From positions 806,001 to 870,000 of the forward strand of contig NZ_CAJGZV010000001.1 in assembly GCF_904846065.1 (NCBI RefSeq): 64,000 nucleotides of DNA. Direction: 5' to 3'. Position 1 is the stretch's first letter, and every line of letters starts with the position of its first letter. This DNA is from Psychrobacter immobilis. Its GTDB lineage: Bacteria; Pseudomonadota; Gammaproteobacteria; Pseudomonadales; Moraxellaceae. The notes below the pieces were generated by a model. The model was given only the letters and a program-made list of their open reading frames with translations, did no database searches and had not been told where the DNA came from. Both the position numbers and the translations under genes were made by a program. Of the stretch, positions 49,916 to 59,546 are shown one piece after another.

Positions 49916-50022
49916 TTTATGCCTCGACTAAACTTGTACGACGTTGTTAACCTCGCTCGATGTACTATTAGTACAATCTTCACTTGGTCGCCTAGTCGTA
50001 CTGCTTTAGTCAATCCATAAAT
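49915..50022. repeat. imperfect palindromic element, copy B
   Basis: A 108-base inverted structure starting at the last base of groEL. Paired blocks from outside in are ATTTATG/CATAAAT (49915-49921, 50016-50022), GACTAAA/TTTAGTC (49926-49932, 50005-50011), GTACGAC/GTCGTAC (49936-49942, 49995-50001) and a central TGTACT-ATT-AGTACA (49961-49975). The core GTTAACCTCG starts 31 bases in, as in copy A at 45085. It precedes the groEL terminator. Confidence 0.75.
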
Positions 50023-50498
50023 CGCTTTTCGCTAGAAGTATGATTTTGTCATAACGTTTATTTGATCATTAGAAGCTCTGTTATCAGAAGATAGCAGGGC
50101 TTTTTTTTGCCTAATTTTTATAGGGCTACTCATTGGTATATGAGGTAATTACGGTTTTATATAGATTCATTCTATAGTGTTGGATAAGTGTTTTATGCTT
50201 GGGAAGGTTGTCAATTGACAGACATAGTGAGGGCGTTGCTGTTTCTTAGACTTAGTGGTGAAACTTTACCTGCTATTTACTCATGGTCTTTGATGCATTT
50301 CTAAAAACTTCAATAAATAAAATACCAATTAGATCGACAAAATCGACCTGACATTATCAAAAGTATTGAATATATAAAGTTTTTTTATATATGTTATTAT
50401 TTAAATGTATTTAATGGACTGATACTTTATCAAAGGACAATTGAGCACGTGTTATGGCTGCTTAGCCACAAACTCTTGTGCAATTCAAGGTGATGATG
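50023..50498 (+). other. intergenic region after groEL
   Basis: With the repeat at 49915-50022 this makes a 583-base gap. It holds the groEL terminator, a 12-base palindrome TGTCAATTGACA (50209-50220) and, from about 50300, a very AT-rich stretch before the next gene. No further gene was seen. Confidence 0.45.
50073..50108 (+). terminator. groEL terminator
   Basis: Arms 50073-50085 and 50090-50102 pair over 13 positions with G-U pairs, with an AGAA loop and eight T following the stem. Confidence 0.88.
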
Positions 50499-52112
50499 AT
50501 GAAAAAAATTAGGCTTGGGATTCTTGTAGAAGAGGAAACATTGGCATGGTATAAGTTCAAACCATTAAAATCTCTCGTCGATGAAGGCAAGGTTGAGGTT
50601 TGTATTGCTGTCCAACGGGATAAAAAACAAGCATCTCACATGTCTCGTCTGTCCAAAGTTATTCCTTCCATTAATCAAAAGTTATTTTCTTTTCTTTCTC
50701 GAAATAAGAGTAATACCAAGCGTTATTCTATTCATGACTTGGTGGCTAATGGTACGATGCCCATCGTAATATCAGTAGTAAATCAGGATAAAATTTATGA
50801 TGAGATTGAGGATTCAGTGATTGAGAAACTTGAAGCCGCCAATCTAGATTATCTGGTCAAATTTGGTTTTCGAACCTTAGCAGGGAGAATTCTGAGTGTT
50901 TCAAAAAAAGGTATTCTCTTATTTCGTTACGGCGATGAAACCAAACAAAGACGCGGATCAGCATTGTATTGGCAGTTTGCCGAACAATGGGAGAATAGTG
51001 TAGTCACGCTACATCTGTTAAATGAGCGTCTTAATGGTGATAAAGTCGTTGGGAGAGGGTATGGCTCTTTATTTTACTGGGACTATAATTTAACCGAGCA
51101 TAAATTAAATGGTGTCGCAGCATCTATATTGTATTGGTATTTCCATAAAAATAAAATTGGCGTTAAAAATGGAAATTCGACGAATTTAATGCTTGACGAT
51201 GCAATTTATGAAGAACCCCAGCAACTGACTGCCATACGGCATTTGATGAGTTTTTTTAAAAACTATACGATAAAGACTTTCTATAAGAGTCTTTATCACA
51301 ATAACTGGAGTATTTTGATTGGTTCTATTGATCAGTCGATGCAAACATATACTGAGCTATTGCCTGAAAAAGGATGTTTTTGGGCTGACCCTTTTTATAT
51401 TGAGCGAGATTCAAGGCGTTATATATTTTTTGAGAGCTTAAATTATAAAGAAGGTATCGGCCGTATAGAGTGGGTGGAACTGGATGAGCACCATCAAGTT
51501 ATCAATTCTGGACCAGTCGATTTAGGTATTAGCTCTCATTTAAGCTTTCCTAATGTATTCGAGCATGAAGACGCTGTATATATGATTCCAGAAGCCGCCA
51601 AGACCAATTGTATCAACCTATTAAAAGCGACGGATTTTCCGCAGAAGTGGGAAAAAGTTCATGAATTGGTGTCTGGGGTTCAGGCAGCAGATAGTGCCGT
51701 TATTGAGCACAATGGCATATGGTATCTTTTTACCACGCATGGTTCAATTTCAGTCCTTACAATGGATTTGGAATTGCATATTTATACGTCTGATAAGTTG
51801 GAGTCAGATAACTGGACCATTCATCCCTCGGCGCCTTTAAAAATTGACGTGCGTGGGTCACGATTAGCAGGTGCATTATTTAAGAGAGATGGTCAGCTGT
51901 TTCGTACGGCTCAAGATGGCACTATTAGGTATGGGCGTAGAGTGGCTTTGTATCTGGTAGAAGAGTTGACACCGACATCTTACAAAGAAACCTTTGTGCA
52001 TTATATCGAACCCAATTGGGAAAACGAGATCGATCGTCTTCATACCTATAACGTATATGATCAAACTGTCGTACTTGATGTCTCAAGAGATAAGTTGCGC
52101 TTTACCGTATAA
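50499..52112 (+). CDS. two-domain protein: formyltransferase-like N-terminus, GINT1-type beta-propeller C-terminus
   Basis: About 537 aa. Residues 1-230 resemble the methionyl-tRNA formyltransferase-like fold (IRLGILVEEETLAWYKFK, later LDYLVKFGFRTLAGRILSVS and LLFRYGDETKQRRGSALYW), but I see no proven catalytic set. Residues 265-530 match the beta-propeller that precedes the glycosyltransferase in glucosamine inositolphosphorylceramide transferase: CFWADPFYIERD, RRYIFFESLNYKEGIGRIEW, HLSFPNVFEHEDAVYMIPEA, GIWYLFTTHG, GSRLAGALFKRDGQLFRTAQ. Three ATG codons lie in a row; AAGG is eight bases before the one at 50499. The gene stands alone, in AT-rich surroundings, with no sugar-synthesis neighbours, which suggests gain by transfer. 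A carbohydrate role is inferred. Confidence 0.65.
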   Translation: MKKIRLGILVEEETLAWYKFKPLKSLVDEGKVEVCIAVQRDKKQASHMSRLSKVIPSINQKLFSFLSRNKSNTKRYSIHDLVANGTMPIVISVVNQDKIYDEIEDSVIEKLEAANLDYLVKFGFRTLAGRILSVSKKGILLFRYGDETKQRRGSALYWQFAEQWENSVVTLHLLNERLNGDKVVGRGYGSLFYWDYNLTEHKLNGVAASILYWYFHKNKIGVKNGNSTNLMLDDAIYEEPQQLTAIRHLMSFFKNYTIKTFYKSLYHNNWSILIGSIDQSMQTYTELLPEKGCFWADPFYIERDSRRYIFFESLNYKEGIGRIEWVELDEHHQVINSGPVDLGISSHLSFPNVFEHEDAVYMIPEAAKTNCINLLKATDFPQKWEKVHELVSGVQAADSAVIEHNGIWYLFTTHGSISVLTMDLELHIYTSDKLESDNWTIHPSAPLKIDVRGSRLAGALFKRDGQLFRTAQDGTIRYGRRVALYLVEELTPTSYKETFVHYIEPNWENEIDRLHTYNVYDQTVVLDVSRDKLRFTV

Positions 52113-52156
52113 TCATTGAGAGGTTTTACGGCAACTGGTGATAATATTCTGTCGAA

Positions 52157-52187
52157 AAACCCTGATAGGCTGAGCTTATCGGGGTTT
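52157..52187 (+). terminator. bidirectional terminator, two-domain gene / yaaA
   Basis: Arms 52157-52170 and 52174-52187 pair over 14 positions, two of them G-U, with a three-base loop and a T-rich tail. Located between convergent genes. Confidence 0.8.
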
Positions 52188-52216
52188 ATTTATACAAATT
52201 AGATATTTTTTTAAAA

Positions 52217-53017
52217 CTACTGACTGGCTGCATCCCGTCTAAACGTCCACGTTTTATCATCAGAAGCGGCTTCACAGTAATAATATCCCGCCAAATCAAA
52301 CTGCTTTAGCTGCTCAGCATTGGTTAGCTTATTATCAGCAGCATACTTCACCATCAGTCCGCGTGCTTTTTTGGCATAGAAGCTAATCACTTTGTATTGA
52401 CCATTCTTTTCATCTTCAAATCGTGGCGTGATAACTTCCGCATTCAGCGCTTTCTTCTTGACCACTTTGAAATATTCATTTGACGCCAGATTAATCAAAA
52501 TCTTATCATCACTATCTGCCATACGTGCATTAATAATGGCAGTTACTTCCTCGCCCCAAAACTCATAAAGGTTATCGCCACGTTCATTTTTCAGTTTGGT
52601 ACCCATCTCTAAACGATAGGGCTGAATTAAATCGAGCGGTTTCAGTACGCCATATAATCCAGACAAGATACCCAGATGCTTATTGACGTAAATGGCGGTG
52701 TCTTTATCCATATGATACATATCAAGTCCAGTATAAACATCGCCATCGAATAGATAACCTGCAGGTTTGGCATTGCCTAAAGTAAAGGGCTTATCGTTGC
52801 TCCAACGCCACTCTTGATTGCGCTTGGCATTGAGCTGTGCCAAATCATCAGAGATGCCCATCAGTTCTTGTAAATCAATCGGTTCTTTCGATTTTAAGTT
52901 TTTCATCAATGCTTGTGCATGTTCGATGAGCTCTGGTTGACTATAATATTTGTCTAAGTTCACTGGCACCGCATCTTTCTCATTTAAAGATTTGGCAGGG
53001 GAAAGTAAAAAATACAT
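52217..53017 (-). CDS. yaaA: Peroxide-stress protein YaaA
   Basis: YaaA (DUF328) lowers free iron and protects DNA during peroxide stress; the fold binds DNA. The product starts MYFLLSPAKSLNEKD, as in E. coli YaaA. LNAKRNQEWRW, GDVYTGLDMYHMDKDTAIYV and LSGLYGVLKPLDLIQPYRLEMGT are conserved stretches. The upstream ATG at 53023 is only one base from AAGGA, so the second ATG (53017, 266 aa) is preferred. Confidence 0.93.
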   Translation of the reverse strand: MYFLLSPAKSLNEKDAVPVNLDKYYSQPELIEHAQALMKNLKSKEPIDLQELMGISDDLAQLNAKRNQEWRWSNDKPFTLGNAKPAGYLFDGDVYTGLDMYHMDKDTAIYVNKHLGILSGLYGVLKPLDLIQPYRLEMGTKLKNERGDNLYEFWGEEVTAIINARMADSDDKILINLASNEYFKVVKKKALNAEVITPRFEDEKNGQYKVISFYAKKARGLMVKYAADNKLTNAEQLKQFDLAGYYYCEAASDDKTWTFRRDAASQ

Positions 53018-53023
53018 CGTCAT

Positions 53024-53483
53024 TCCTTATTATAGTGAGTCAATGGGTATTCTATTTATGTATCAAGTTTTCTTATTATACGATATGCAGCATTGTATCT
53101 TGACCTACCCGTCGTTATTTCGTGTTTTTTAACGTTACCCTTAAAAAGGACAGATATTTGAGTGATATAAGCCGATAGCTTGTTAAGTCTAGCGTTTAAT
53201 TGAAAAGGAAAAATTTTTAATATAACAATAAAAGTTATGCAGATGGTGTAAATGCCTAACTTTTTATTTTACTTGTGGGTCATCATTAGGCAATGAAAGT
53301 TAGCGGACGTTATCTCTATAATAAAAAGGCATGATGGCAAATTCGCTATCATTTATTAAATTGATAATCTTTGGTGGTTAATGTTAAACCAATAGTGACC
53401 AAAGGTTTTTTTGTCCCCTGTGCTTTTTAAACGTGCGTTGAGGGTATTAAAGGTAGTCATTAAGACGTAAGTAAGGAGACGGT
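53024..53483 (+). other. region upstream of pntAA
   Basis: The 460-base gap between divergent genes holds a terminator-like two-step hairpin at 53369-53412. No good promoter for pntAA was recognised. Confidence 0.4.
53369..53412 (+). terminator. attenuator-like hairpin upstream of pntAA
   Basis: CTTTGGT (53369-53375) pairs with ACCAAAG (53398-53404), with an inner GGTT/AACC stem (53376-53379, 53387-53390), followed by seven T at 53406-53412. It lies about 70 bases before the pntAA start, with no gene directly before it that would need termination. Confidence 0.45.
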
Positions 53484-54641
53484 ATGAAAATCGGTGTAAT
53501 CAGTGCAGATATCGCGAGCGAGAGTCGCGTAGCGCTAACCCCAGACGCGGTCAAAAAATTGCGTAAGCTTGGGTTTGAAGTCGTCATACAGTCAGGTGCA
53601 GGTCAAGCAGCGTATTATGCTGATGAGTTGTATCAGGCTGCTGGTGCCGATATTGCCAATAGCAGCGCCGAGGTAGTCACCCAGTCTCAGATTATTACCA
53701 CGGTGAATGACTTGCCTGCTGCGGTGACAGAGAGCCTAACAACGGGTCAGATCGTCGTTGGTATGCTCGACCCCTATCGTAATAGCCAGCTAGATACTTA
53801 TGCGGCTAAAGGCGTTACTGCCTTTGCCATGGAGCTATTACCACGCACCTTGTCGCGCGCACAAAATATGGATGTATTGTCTTCACAAGCCAACCTTGCT
53901 GGTTATAAAGCAGTACTACTAGCTGCCAACGAATATTCGCGTCCGTTCCCGATGTTTATGACCTCAGCCGGTACGGTTAAACCTGCCAAAGTCGTCATTT
54001 TAGGTGTCGGTGTTGCAGGTTTGCAAGCCATTGCAACGGCGAAGCGTTTAGGCGCCGTCGTTGAAGCCAGTGATTTACGTCCGACTGCTCGTGAGCAAGT
54101 AGAGTCATTAGGTGGTAAGTGGCTTGATGTGCCGATGAGTGCAGAAGAAGCTGAGACAGCTAAGTCCACAGGTGGTTATGCTTGGACACCATCGGAGCAA
54201 TATGTCAAAGACCAAGCAGCAGTGGTTGACAAAGCATTAAGCAATGCTGATATTGTCATCACGACTGCGCAAATTCCTGGTCGTAACGCACCACGCTTGG
54301 TGCACGGAGCCACGCTTGCCAAAATGAAAGCCGGTTCAGTGCTGATCGATATGGCAGCTGGCACGGGCGGCAACGTCGAAGGCAGTGTGCCTGATGAAAC
54401 CATCACCACGGCCAATGGCGTGCGTATTGTTGGGGCGGCCAACATCCCATCGCAACTGGCAGCACAGTCTTCAGATTTATATGCCAATAACCTTGTTAAC
54501 TTTATCACAACCTTAATTGCTCCTGCCGCTACAGATGACGCTCCAGCAACTAAACTGGCACTGAACTTAGATATGGAAGATGAGATTCAGGGCGCACTGG
54601 CAGTGACGCATGAGAGTCAGGTACGCCTCGCTAAGCGCTAG
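53484..54641 (+). CDS. pntAA: NAD(P)+ transhydrogenase subunit alpha, part 1
   Basis: The soluble NAD(H)-binding domain I of the proton-pumping transhydrogenase. The 385-aa protein begins MKIGVISADIASESRVALTP and has the Rossmann motif VVILGVGVAGLQAIATAKRL (about residue 170) and DLRPTAREQVESLGGKW. IDMAAGTGGNVEGSVPDE follows further on. It lacks the membrane helices that are fused to it in E. coli PntA; these are encoded by the next gene. AAGGAGA precedes the ATG. Confidence 0.95.
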   Translation: MKIGVISADIASESRVALTPDAVKKLRKLGFEVVIQSGAGQAAYYADELYQAAGADIANSSAEVVTQSQIITTVNDLPAAVTESLTTGQIVVGMLDPYRNSQLDTYAAKGVTAFAMELLPRTLSRAQNMDVLSSQANLAGYKAVLLAANEYSRPFPMFMTSAGTVKPAKVVILGVGVAGLQAIATAKRLGAVVEASDLRPTAREQVESLGGKWLDVPMSAEEAETAKSTGGYAWTPSEQYVKDQAAVVDKALSNADIVITTAQIPGRNAPRLVHGATLAKMKAGSVLIDMAAGTGGNVEGSVPDETITTANGVRIVGAANIPSQLAAQSSDLYANNLVNFITTLIAPAATDDAPATKLALNLDMEDEIQGALAVTHESQVRLAKR

Positions 54642-54715
54642 GTTTTAACCGCCTGTCACTTCACTATTTGTCACCATACATTTGCCAGACACGAATAAAT
54701 TTTTAGGAGGATTAG

Positions 54716-55096
54716 ATGATTGCCACTGTTTTAGCTGCAGCGCCAGCCGGTGCGGCCATGAGTAGCACACCATTTGTAGCGATTTTTACCGTATTTGTGC
54801 TCGCTATTTTTGTCGGATATTACGTCGTTTGGGGCGTCACGCCTGCATTGCACACGCCATTAATGGCAGTGACCAATGCTTTATCTAGTATTGTCATCGT
54901 TGGTGCGATGCTACAGACTGTCAATATTGACGGCGCTATGTTTACCCCAACCAGTTTGCTAGGTGCGTTTGCCGTATTTTTAGCCAGCATTAACATATTT
55001 GGTGGTTTTGCCGTGACTGAGCGTATGCTTGCAATGTTTAAACCCAAAGCAAAAAAAGCCCCAGTGGTAACGACTGAAAGCGGAGGCGACGCATGA
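54716..55096 (+). CDS. pntAB: NAD(P)+ transhydrogenase subunit alpha, part 2
   Basis: A 126-aa membrane part of the alpha subunit. After a short Ala-rich start it has three to four hydrophobic segments (VAIFTVFVLAIFVGYYVVWG, SSIVIVGAMLQTV, LLGAFAVFLASINIFGGFAV) and the conserved HTPLMAVTNALSSIVIVGA. AGGAGG lies upstream. Its stop overlaps the pntB start by four bases (ATGA), which implies coupled translation. Confidence 0.94.
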   Translation: MIATVLAAAPAGAAMSSTPFVAIFTVFVLAIFVGYYVVWGVTPALHTPLMAVTNALSSIVIVGAMLQTVNIDGAMFTPTSLLGAFAVFLASINIFGGFAVTERMLAMFKPKAKKAPVVTTESGGDA

Positions 55097-56490
55097 GTGA
55101 TTTAACAAGTATGATTGCAGCCAATGCTGACTGGTTTTATCTAATCGGTGCCATTCTTTTTGTCTTGACCTTACGTGGTCTATCTAGCCCAAAAACCGCC
55201 ATTCGTGGTAACCGTTTTGGTATGGTGGCCATGGCGATTGCCGTTGCAACGACATTCTTCTTAGCGGAAGGCCCTGTGCTTTGGTTGATTGTTGGTGCCA
55301 TGGTGTTAGGTGCTATCGTCGGTATGTGGAAGGCAAAAACGGTCGCAATGACTCAGATGCCAGAAACGGTTGCTTTAATGCATTCATTCGTTGGTTTGGC
55401 AGCTGTTGCCATTGCTCTAGCAACGGTACTTCATACTGAACAACAACATGGTACGGTTGCCCGTTTAGAATTGTTCATCGGTTGCTTTATTGGTGCGATT
55501 ACTTTCTCAGCGTCTGTCTTCGCCTTTGGTAAATTGGCAGCGAAGAGTTGGGCCAAAACATTGGTCGGCGGCTGGGTCAAACCCGTGCAAGCTATCTTGT
55601 TCATTGCGATGATTGGCTTTGGTATCGTCTACTTTATGACTGATTCATTGCCTGCTTTCTACGCGATGGCAGTACTGGCGGTGGTATTCGGTTGGATGTG
55701 GATTGCCCCAATCGGCGGCGGCGACATGCCAGTCGTTGTGTCTTTACTGAACTCGTTCTCTGGTTGGGCGGCGGCCGGTATTGGTTTTACCCTCGGCAAC
55801 TCGATGCTCATTATCGCCGGTTCGCTCGTTGGTTCGTCAGGTGCAATCTTGTCTTATATCATGTGTAAAGCCATGAACCGCTCATTACTTAACGTATTGT
55901 TCGGTGGAATGGGTACGGCAGCTGTGGCAGCAGGTGGCGATGATGGTGCACCAAAGAATTATAAAGCTGGTTCAGCAGAAGATGCTGGCTTCTTGATGGC
56001 CAATGCCAGCAACGTGGTGATCGTACCGGGTTATGGTATGGCGCAAGGCCGTGCACAGAATGCGGTAAAAGAGCTATATGAGCTATTAAAAGAAGAAGGT
56101 GTCAATGTTCGCTTTGCGATTCATCCGGTCGCTGGTCGTATGCCAGGACACATGAACGTGCTATTGGCTGAAGCGGATGTGCCGTACGATGACATCCTTG
56201 AGATGGATGAGATCAACTCAGACTTCGCCAGTACGGATGTGGTCTTGGTCATCGGTGCCAATGACGTGGTCAACCCTTCTGCAAAAGAGGATCCAACGTC
56301 GCCAATCTTTGGTATGCCCATCTTGGAAGTGACCAAAGCTCAAACAGTGATGGTTATCAAACGTTCGATGAGCACGGGTTATGCAGGGCTTGATAACAGC
56401 TTGTTCTACATGGACAAAACTATGATGATCTTTGGTGATGCCAAGAAAATGGTAGAAGAGATGGTACGTAGTATCAATGGTGCTCATTAA
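55093..56490 (+). CDS. pntB: NAD(P)+ transhydrogenase subunit beta
   Basis: PntB has the remaining membrane helices (residues 1-260) and the C-terminal NADP(H)-binding domain III (about 285-465). Motifs: PVVVSLLNSFSGWAAAGIGF, IVPGYGMAQGRAQNAV, RFAIHPVAGRMPGHMNVLLA, VVLVIGANDVVNPSA and VIKRSMSTGYAGLDN. With pntAA and pntAB it makes a complete enzyme that couples proton entry to NADPH formation. The operon ends at the next hairpin. Confidence 0.96.
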   Translation: MSDLTSMIAANADWFYLIGAILFVLTLRGLSSPKTAIRGNRFGMVAMAIAVATTFFLAEGPVLWLIVGAMVLGAIVGMWKAKTVAMTQMPETVALMHSFVGLAAVAIALATVLHTEQQHGTVARLELFIGCFIGAITFSASVFAFGKLAAKSWAKTLVGGWVKPVQAILFIAMIGFGIVYFMTDSLPAFYAMAVLAVVFGWMWIAPIGGGDMPVVVSLLNSFSGWAAAGIGFTLGNSMLIIAGSLVGSSGAILSYIMCKAMNRSLLNVLFGGMGTAAVAAGGDDGAPKNYKAGSAEDAGFLMANASNVVIVPGYGMAQGRAQNAVKELYELLKEEGVNVRFAIHPVAGRMPGHMNVLLAEADVPYDDILEMDEINSDFASTDVVLVIGANDVVNPSAKEDPTSPIFGMPILEVTKAQTVMVIKRSMSTGYAGLDNSLFYMDKTMMIFGDAKKMVEEMVRSINGAH

Positions 56491-56540
56491 TCGCTAGAAT
56501 CGGTTTTTGAATACGAGCTTTCAAATATAAGATTTCAAAT

Positions 56541-56567
56541 AAAAAAGTCACTGAGGTGGCTTTTTTT
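56541..56567 (+). terminator. pnt operon terminator
   Basis: GTCAC (56547-56551) and GTGGC (56556-56560) pair, one of them G-U, extended by six A and seven T on either side, with a TGAG loop. Confidence 0.75.
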
Positions 56568-56664
56568 GCGTTAAGGTAGGCAGCATTTATACTCAATCAT
56601 TGTTTATACCAAGTACATTTATACAAAATAGGTTTGTACAAAATAAAAGTTAAGAGGGTTATTT

Positions 56665-57228
56665 ATGAATATGTTGATACGCTTTTTTATTATGGTCAGT
56701 TTGCTAAAACAGCAACTCAAGCAGCAATCAGTGAGTGAGCGGCTGAGTATTGAGCTCTTGATTGCACCGACGGTTCGTCACTATCGAGTATTACCGCATG
56801 ACATGGGCTTTCGCGACCACTTGCCTAATTATCGTTATTTGTCTTTTATTGAGCTAAACATTACTCGCTGGCTGATGACGTGCTGTCATCAAAAAGGTAT
56901 TAAGCCATTAAATTGGGTTATCGCCATGCAAGAAATGGTTTATTTAAAAGAAATTAAATTTTTAGATAAAATGACGGTGAGTAGCACTCTTACGGGCTGG
57001 GATAAAAAATACGTTTATTTTGAAACGCGCTTTTTTGTAAAAAACCAGTTGATGGGCGTTGGTATGACTAAGTTTATATTGACCAATAAAAAAGGCAAAT
57101 GTGCGCCAGAGATATTGGATATGATAGGTGAGCGGTTGAATGAGGTCATTGATTCTTGGAATCAGCATCAAGTGGCGATTAAATCTGCCAAGTCTGCTGA
57201 AACGAGTAAAACAACAAGTGCGGCATAA
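56665..57228 (+). CDS. thioesterase-like (hotdog fold) protein
   Basis: A 187-aa protein with one hotdog domain. The pattern HDMGFRDHLPNYRYLSFIEL corresponds to the D-x-x-x-H-x-N-x-x-Y motif of the 4HBT-like acyl-CoA thioesterases, here with differences (DH in place of HxN). It resembles the THEM6-type group, whose substrate is unknown. A hydrophobic start (MNMLIRFFIMVSLL) may contact the membrane. The C-terminal 20 residues are Lys/Ser/Ala-rich and probably flexible. Activity is inferred and not assured. Confidence 0.65.
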   Translation: MNMLIRFFIMVSLLKQQLKQQSVSERLSIELLIAPTVRHYRVLPHDMGFRDHLPNYRYLSFIELNITRWLMTCCHQKGIKPLNWVIAMQEMVYLKEIKFLDKMTVSSTLTGWDKKYVYFETRFFVKNQLMGVGMTKFILTNKKGKCAPEILDMIGERLNEVIDSWNQHQVAIKSAKSAETSKTTSAA

Positions 57229-57286
57229 CGAACTTGTCTACAATCAATGGGCGAATTTTGGTAGGATAGCGGTTATTAAGTTGCCA

Positions 57287-57321
57287 ATCAAATCACCAGT
57301 CAAATTGACTGCTGATTTGAT
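57287..57321 (+). promoter_or_regulatory. 35-base inverted repeat overlapping the iscX -35 box
   Basis: ATCAAATCA (57287-57295) and TGATTTGAT (57313-57321) are perfect inverted arms; inside them AGTCAA and TTGACT (57298-57303, 57305-57310) pair around a central A, with the CC and GC between the arms unpaired. The inner right half is the -35 box. This looks like an operator. Confidence 0.55.
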
Positions 57322-57333
57322 GAGGTGTATAAA
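57305..57333 (+). promoter_or_regulatory. iscX promoter
   Basis: TTGACT (57305-57310) and TATAAA (57328-57333) are 17 bases apart, 25 bases before the iscX ATG. The leader would be about 18 bases, with AAGGAG. Confidence 0.65.
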
Positions 57334-57358
57334 AATGATTAAAAGTTAAGGAGCTATC

Positions 57359-57568
57359 ATGACCCCGCAAAAATTAAAATGGACAGACAGCTTAGATATC
57401 GCTATTGAGCTGTATGAGAAGTTTCCAGAGACCGACCCGCAGTACATCCGTTTTACTGATTTACATCGCTGGGTGACTGAGCTTGAAGGTTTTGATGATG
57501 ATCCACAAAAATCAAACGAAGGTATCTTAGAAGCGATTCAGATGAATTGGATTGATGAAGCAGATTAG
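57359..57568 (+). CDS. iscX: Fe-S cluster assembly protein IscX
   Basis: IscX is a small acidic protein that binds IscS and iron and tunes cluster assembly. The 69-aa product matches E. coli IscX nearly end to end: [39 protein letters not shown] and [17 protein letters not shown]. It lies away from the isc operon and has its own promoter with a large inverted repeat. AAGGAG lies six bases before the ATG. Confidence 0.95.
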   Translation: MTPQKLKWTDSLDIAIELYEKFPETDPQYIRFTDLHRWVTELEGFDDDPQKSNEGILEAIQMNWIDEAD

Positions 57569-57642
57569 ATTTATACCCTGAAGCGCTATTTTTAATACTA
57601 TCTCAAATAGAAAACTGAATAAATATATAGGACTTACAGATC

Positions 57643-58143
57643 ATGACTTCACAAATTAAAGAGTTACCTGAAGCAATAACTTGTAAAGGTATTAGCGTTC
57701 GTACGACCAATAACGCTGAGATTAGCGAAGACACGGCGAAACTGGGTCGTTTATGGCAAAAGTTTTACCAAAATCATGCCAGTGATCTGCCTAAAGGCGA
57801 AGACATTTATGGTGTCTATCATAACTATGAGAGCGATGATTTGGTCGGCGCTTTTGACGTGGTTGCCAGTTGGAAAGTAGCCAGTGAGCAAGAGCCATCA
57901 GACAGTGAAGATATGTCTAAGGCTGCAAACCTAGTAACAGTAGATATTCCTGCAGGAAAGTATTTGGTATTCTCTGAGCAGGGTAGAATGCCATACACGG
58001 TGATGAATGCTTGGGAAAAGGCTTGGACCTATTTTAATGATCGCAGCTGTGAACATACCCGAACTTTTGATGTCGATTTTGAGCATTATATCGGTGGTAA
58101 TCTAGAGTATGGTCAAGTTGATCTCTATATTGGTATTGAGTAA
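57643..58143 (+). CDS. GyrI-like effector-binding domain protein
   Basis: A 166-aa protein made of one GyrI-like/AraC effector-binding fold, without a DNA-binding domain. Seen are GVYHNYESDDLVGAFDVVAS, VDIPAGKYLVFSEQGRMPY and the ending HYIGGNLEYGQVDLYIGIE, typical of the family. Such stand-alone domains bind small hydrophobic or cationic molecules or inhibit partner proteins. It lies 74 bases after iscX and may share its transcript. A terminator follows. Confidence 0.75.
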   Translation: MTSQIKELPEAITCKGISVRTTNNAEISEDTAKLGRLWQKFYQNHASDLPKGEDIYGVYHNYESDDLVGAFDVVASWKVASEQEPSDSEDMSKAANLVTVDIPAGKYLVFSEQGRMPYTVMNAWEKAWTYFNDRSCEHTRTFDVDFEHYIGGNLEYGQVDLYIGIE

Positions 58144-58178
58144 AATTAGTATTGAATAAATCAGTCAAAATAATAAAA

Positions 58179-58213
58179 AAGCGCCAAGTCTGCTATCAGA
58201 CTTGGCGCTTTCT
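58179..58213 (+). terminator. bidirectional terminator, GyrI-like gene / dapE
   Basis: GCGCCAAGTCTG (58181-58192) pairs perfectly with CAGACTTGGCGC (58197-58208), loop CTAT, A-run before and T-rich stretch after. Between convergent genes. Confidence 0.93.
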
Positions 58214-58233
58214 TTGCTTACTTCAACGAATGA

Positions 58234-59460
<1,227 letters not shown>

Positions 59461-59546
59461 TTATTATAAATTAAAATGATAAATTTTTAAGATTGGCAGC
59501 CACGATACAATACAATCAGTCGTTGCTCGTTATTTGCTAATGCGTT

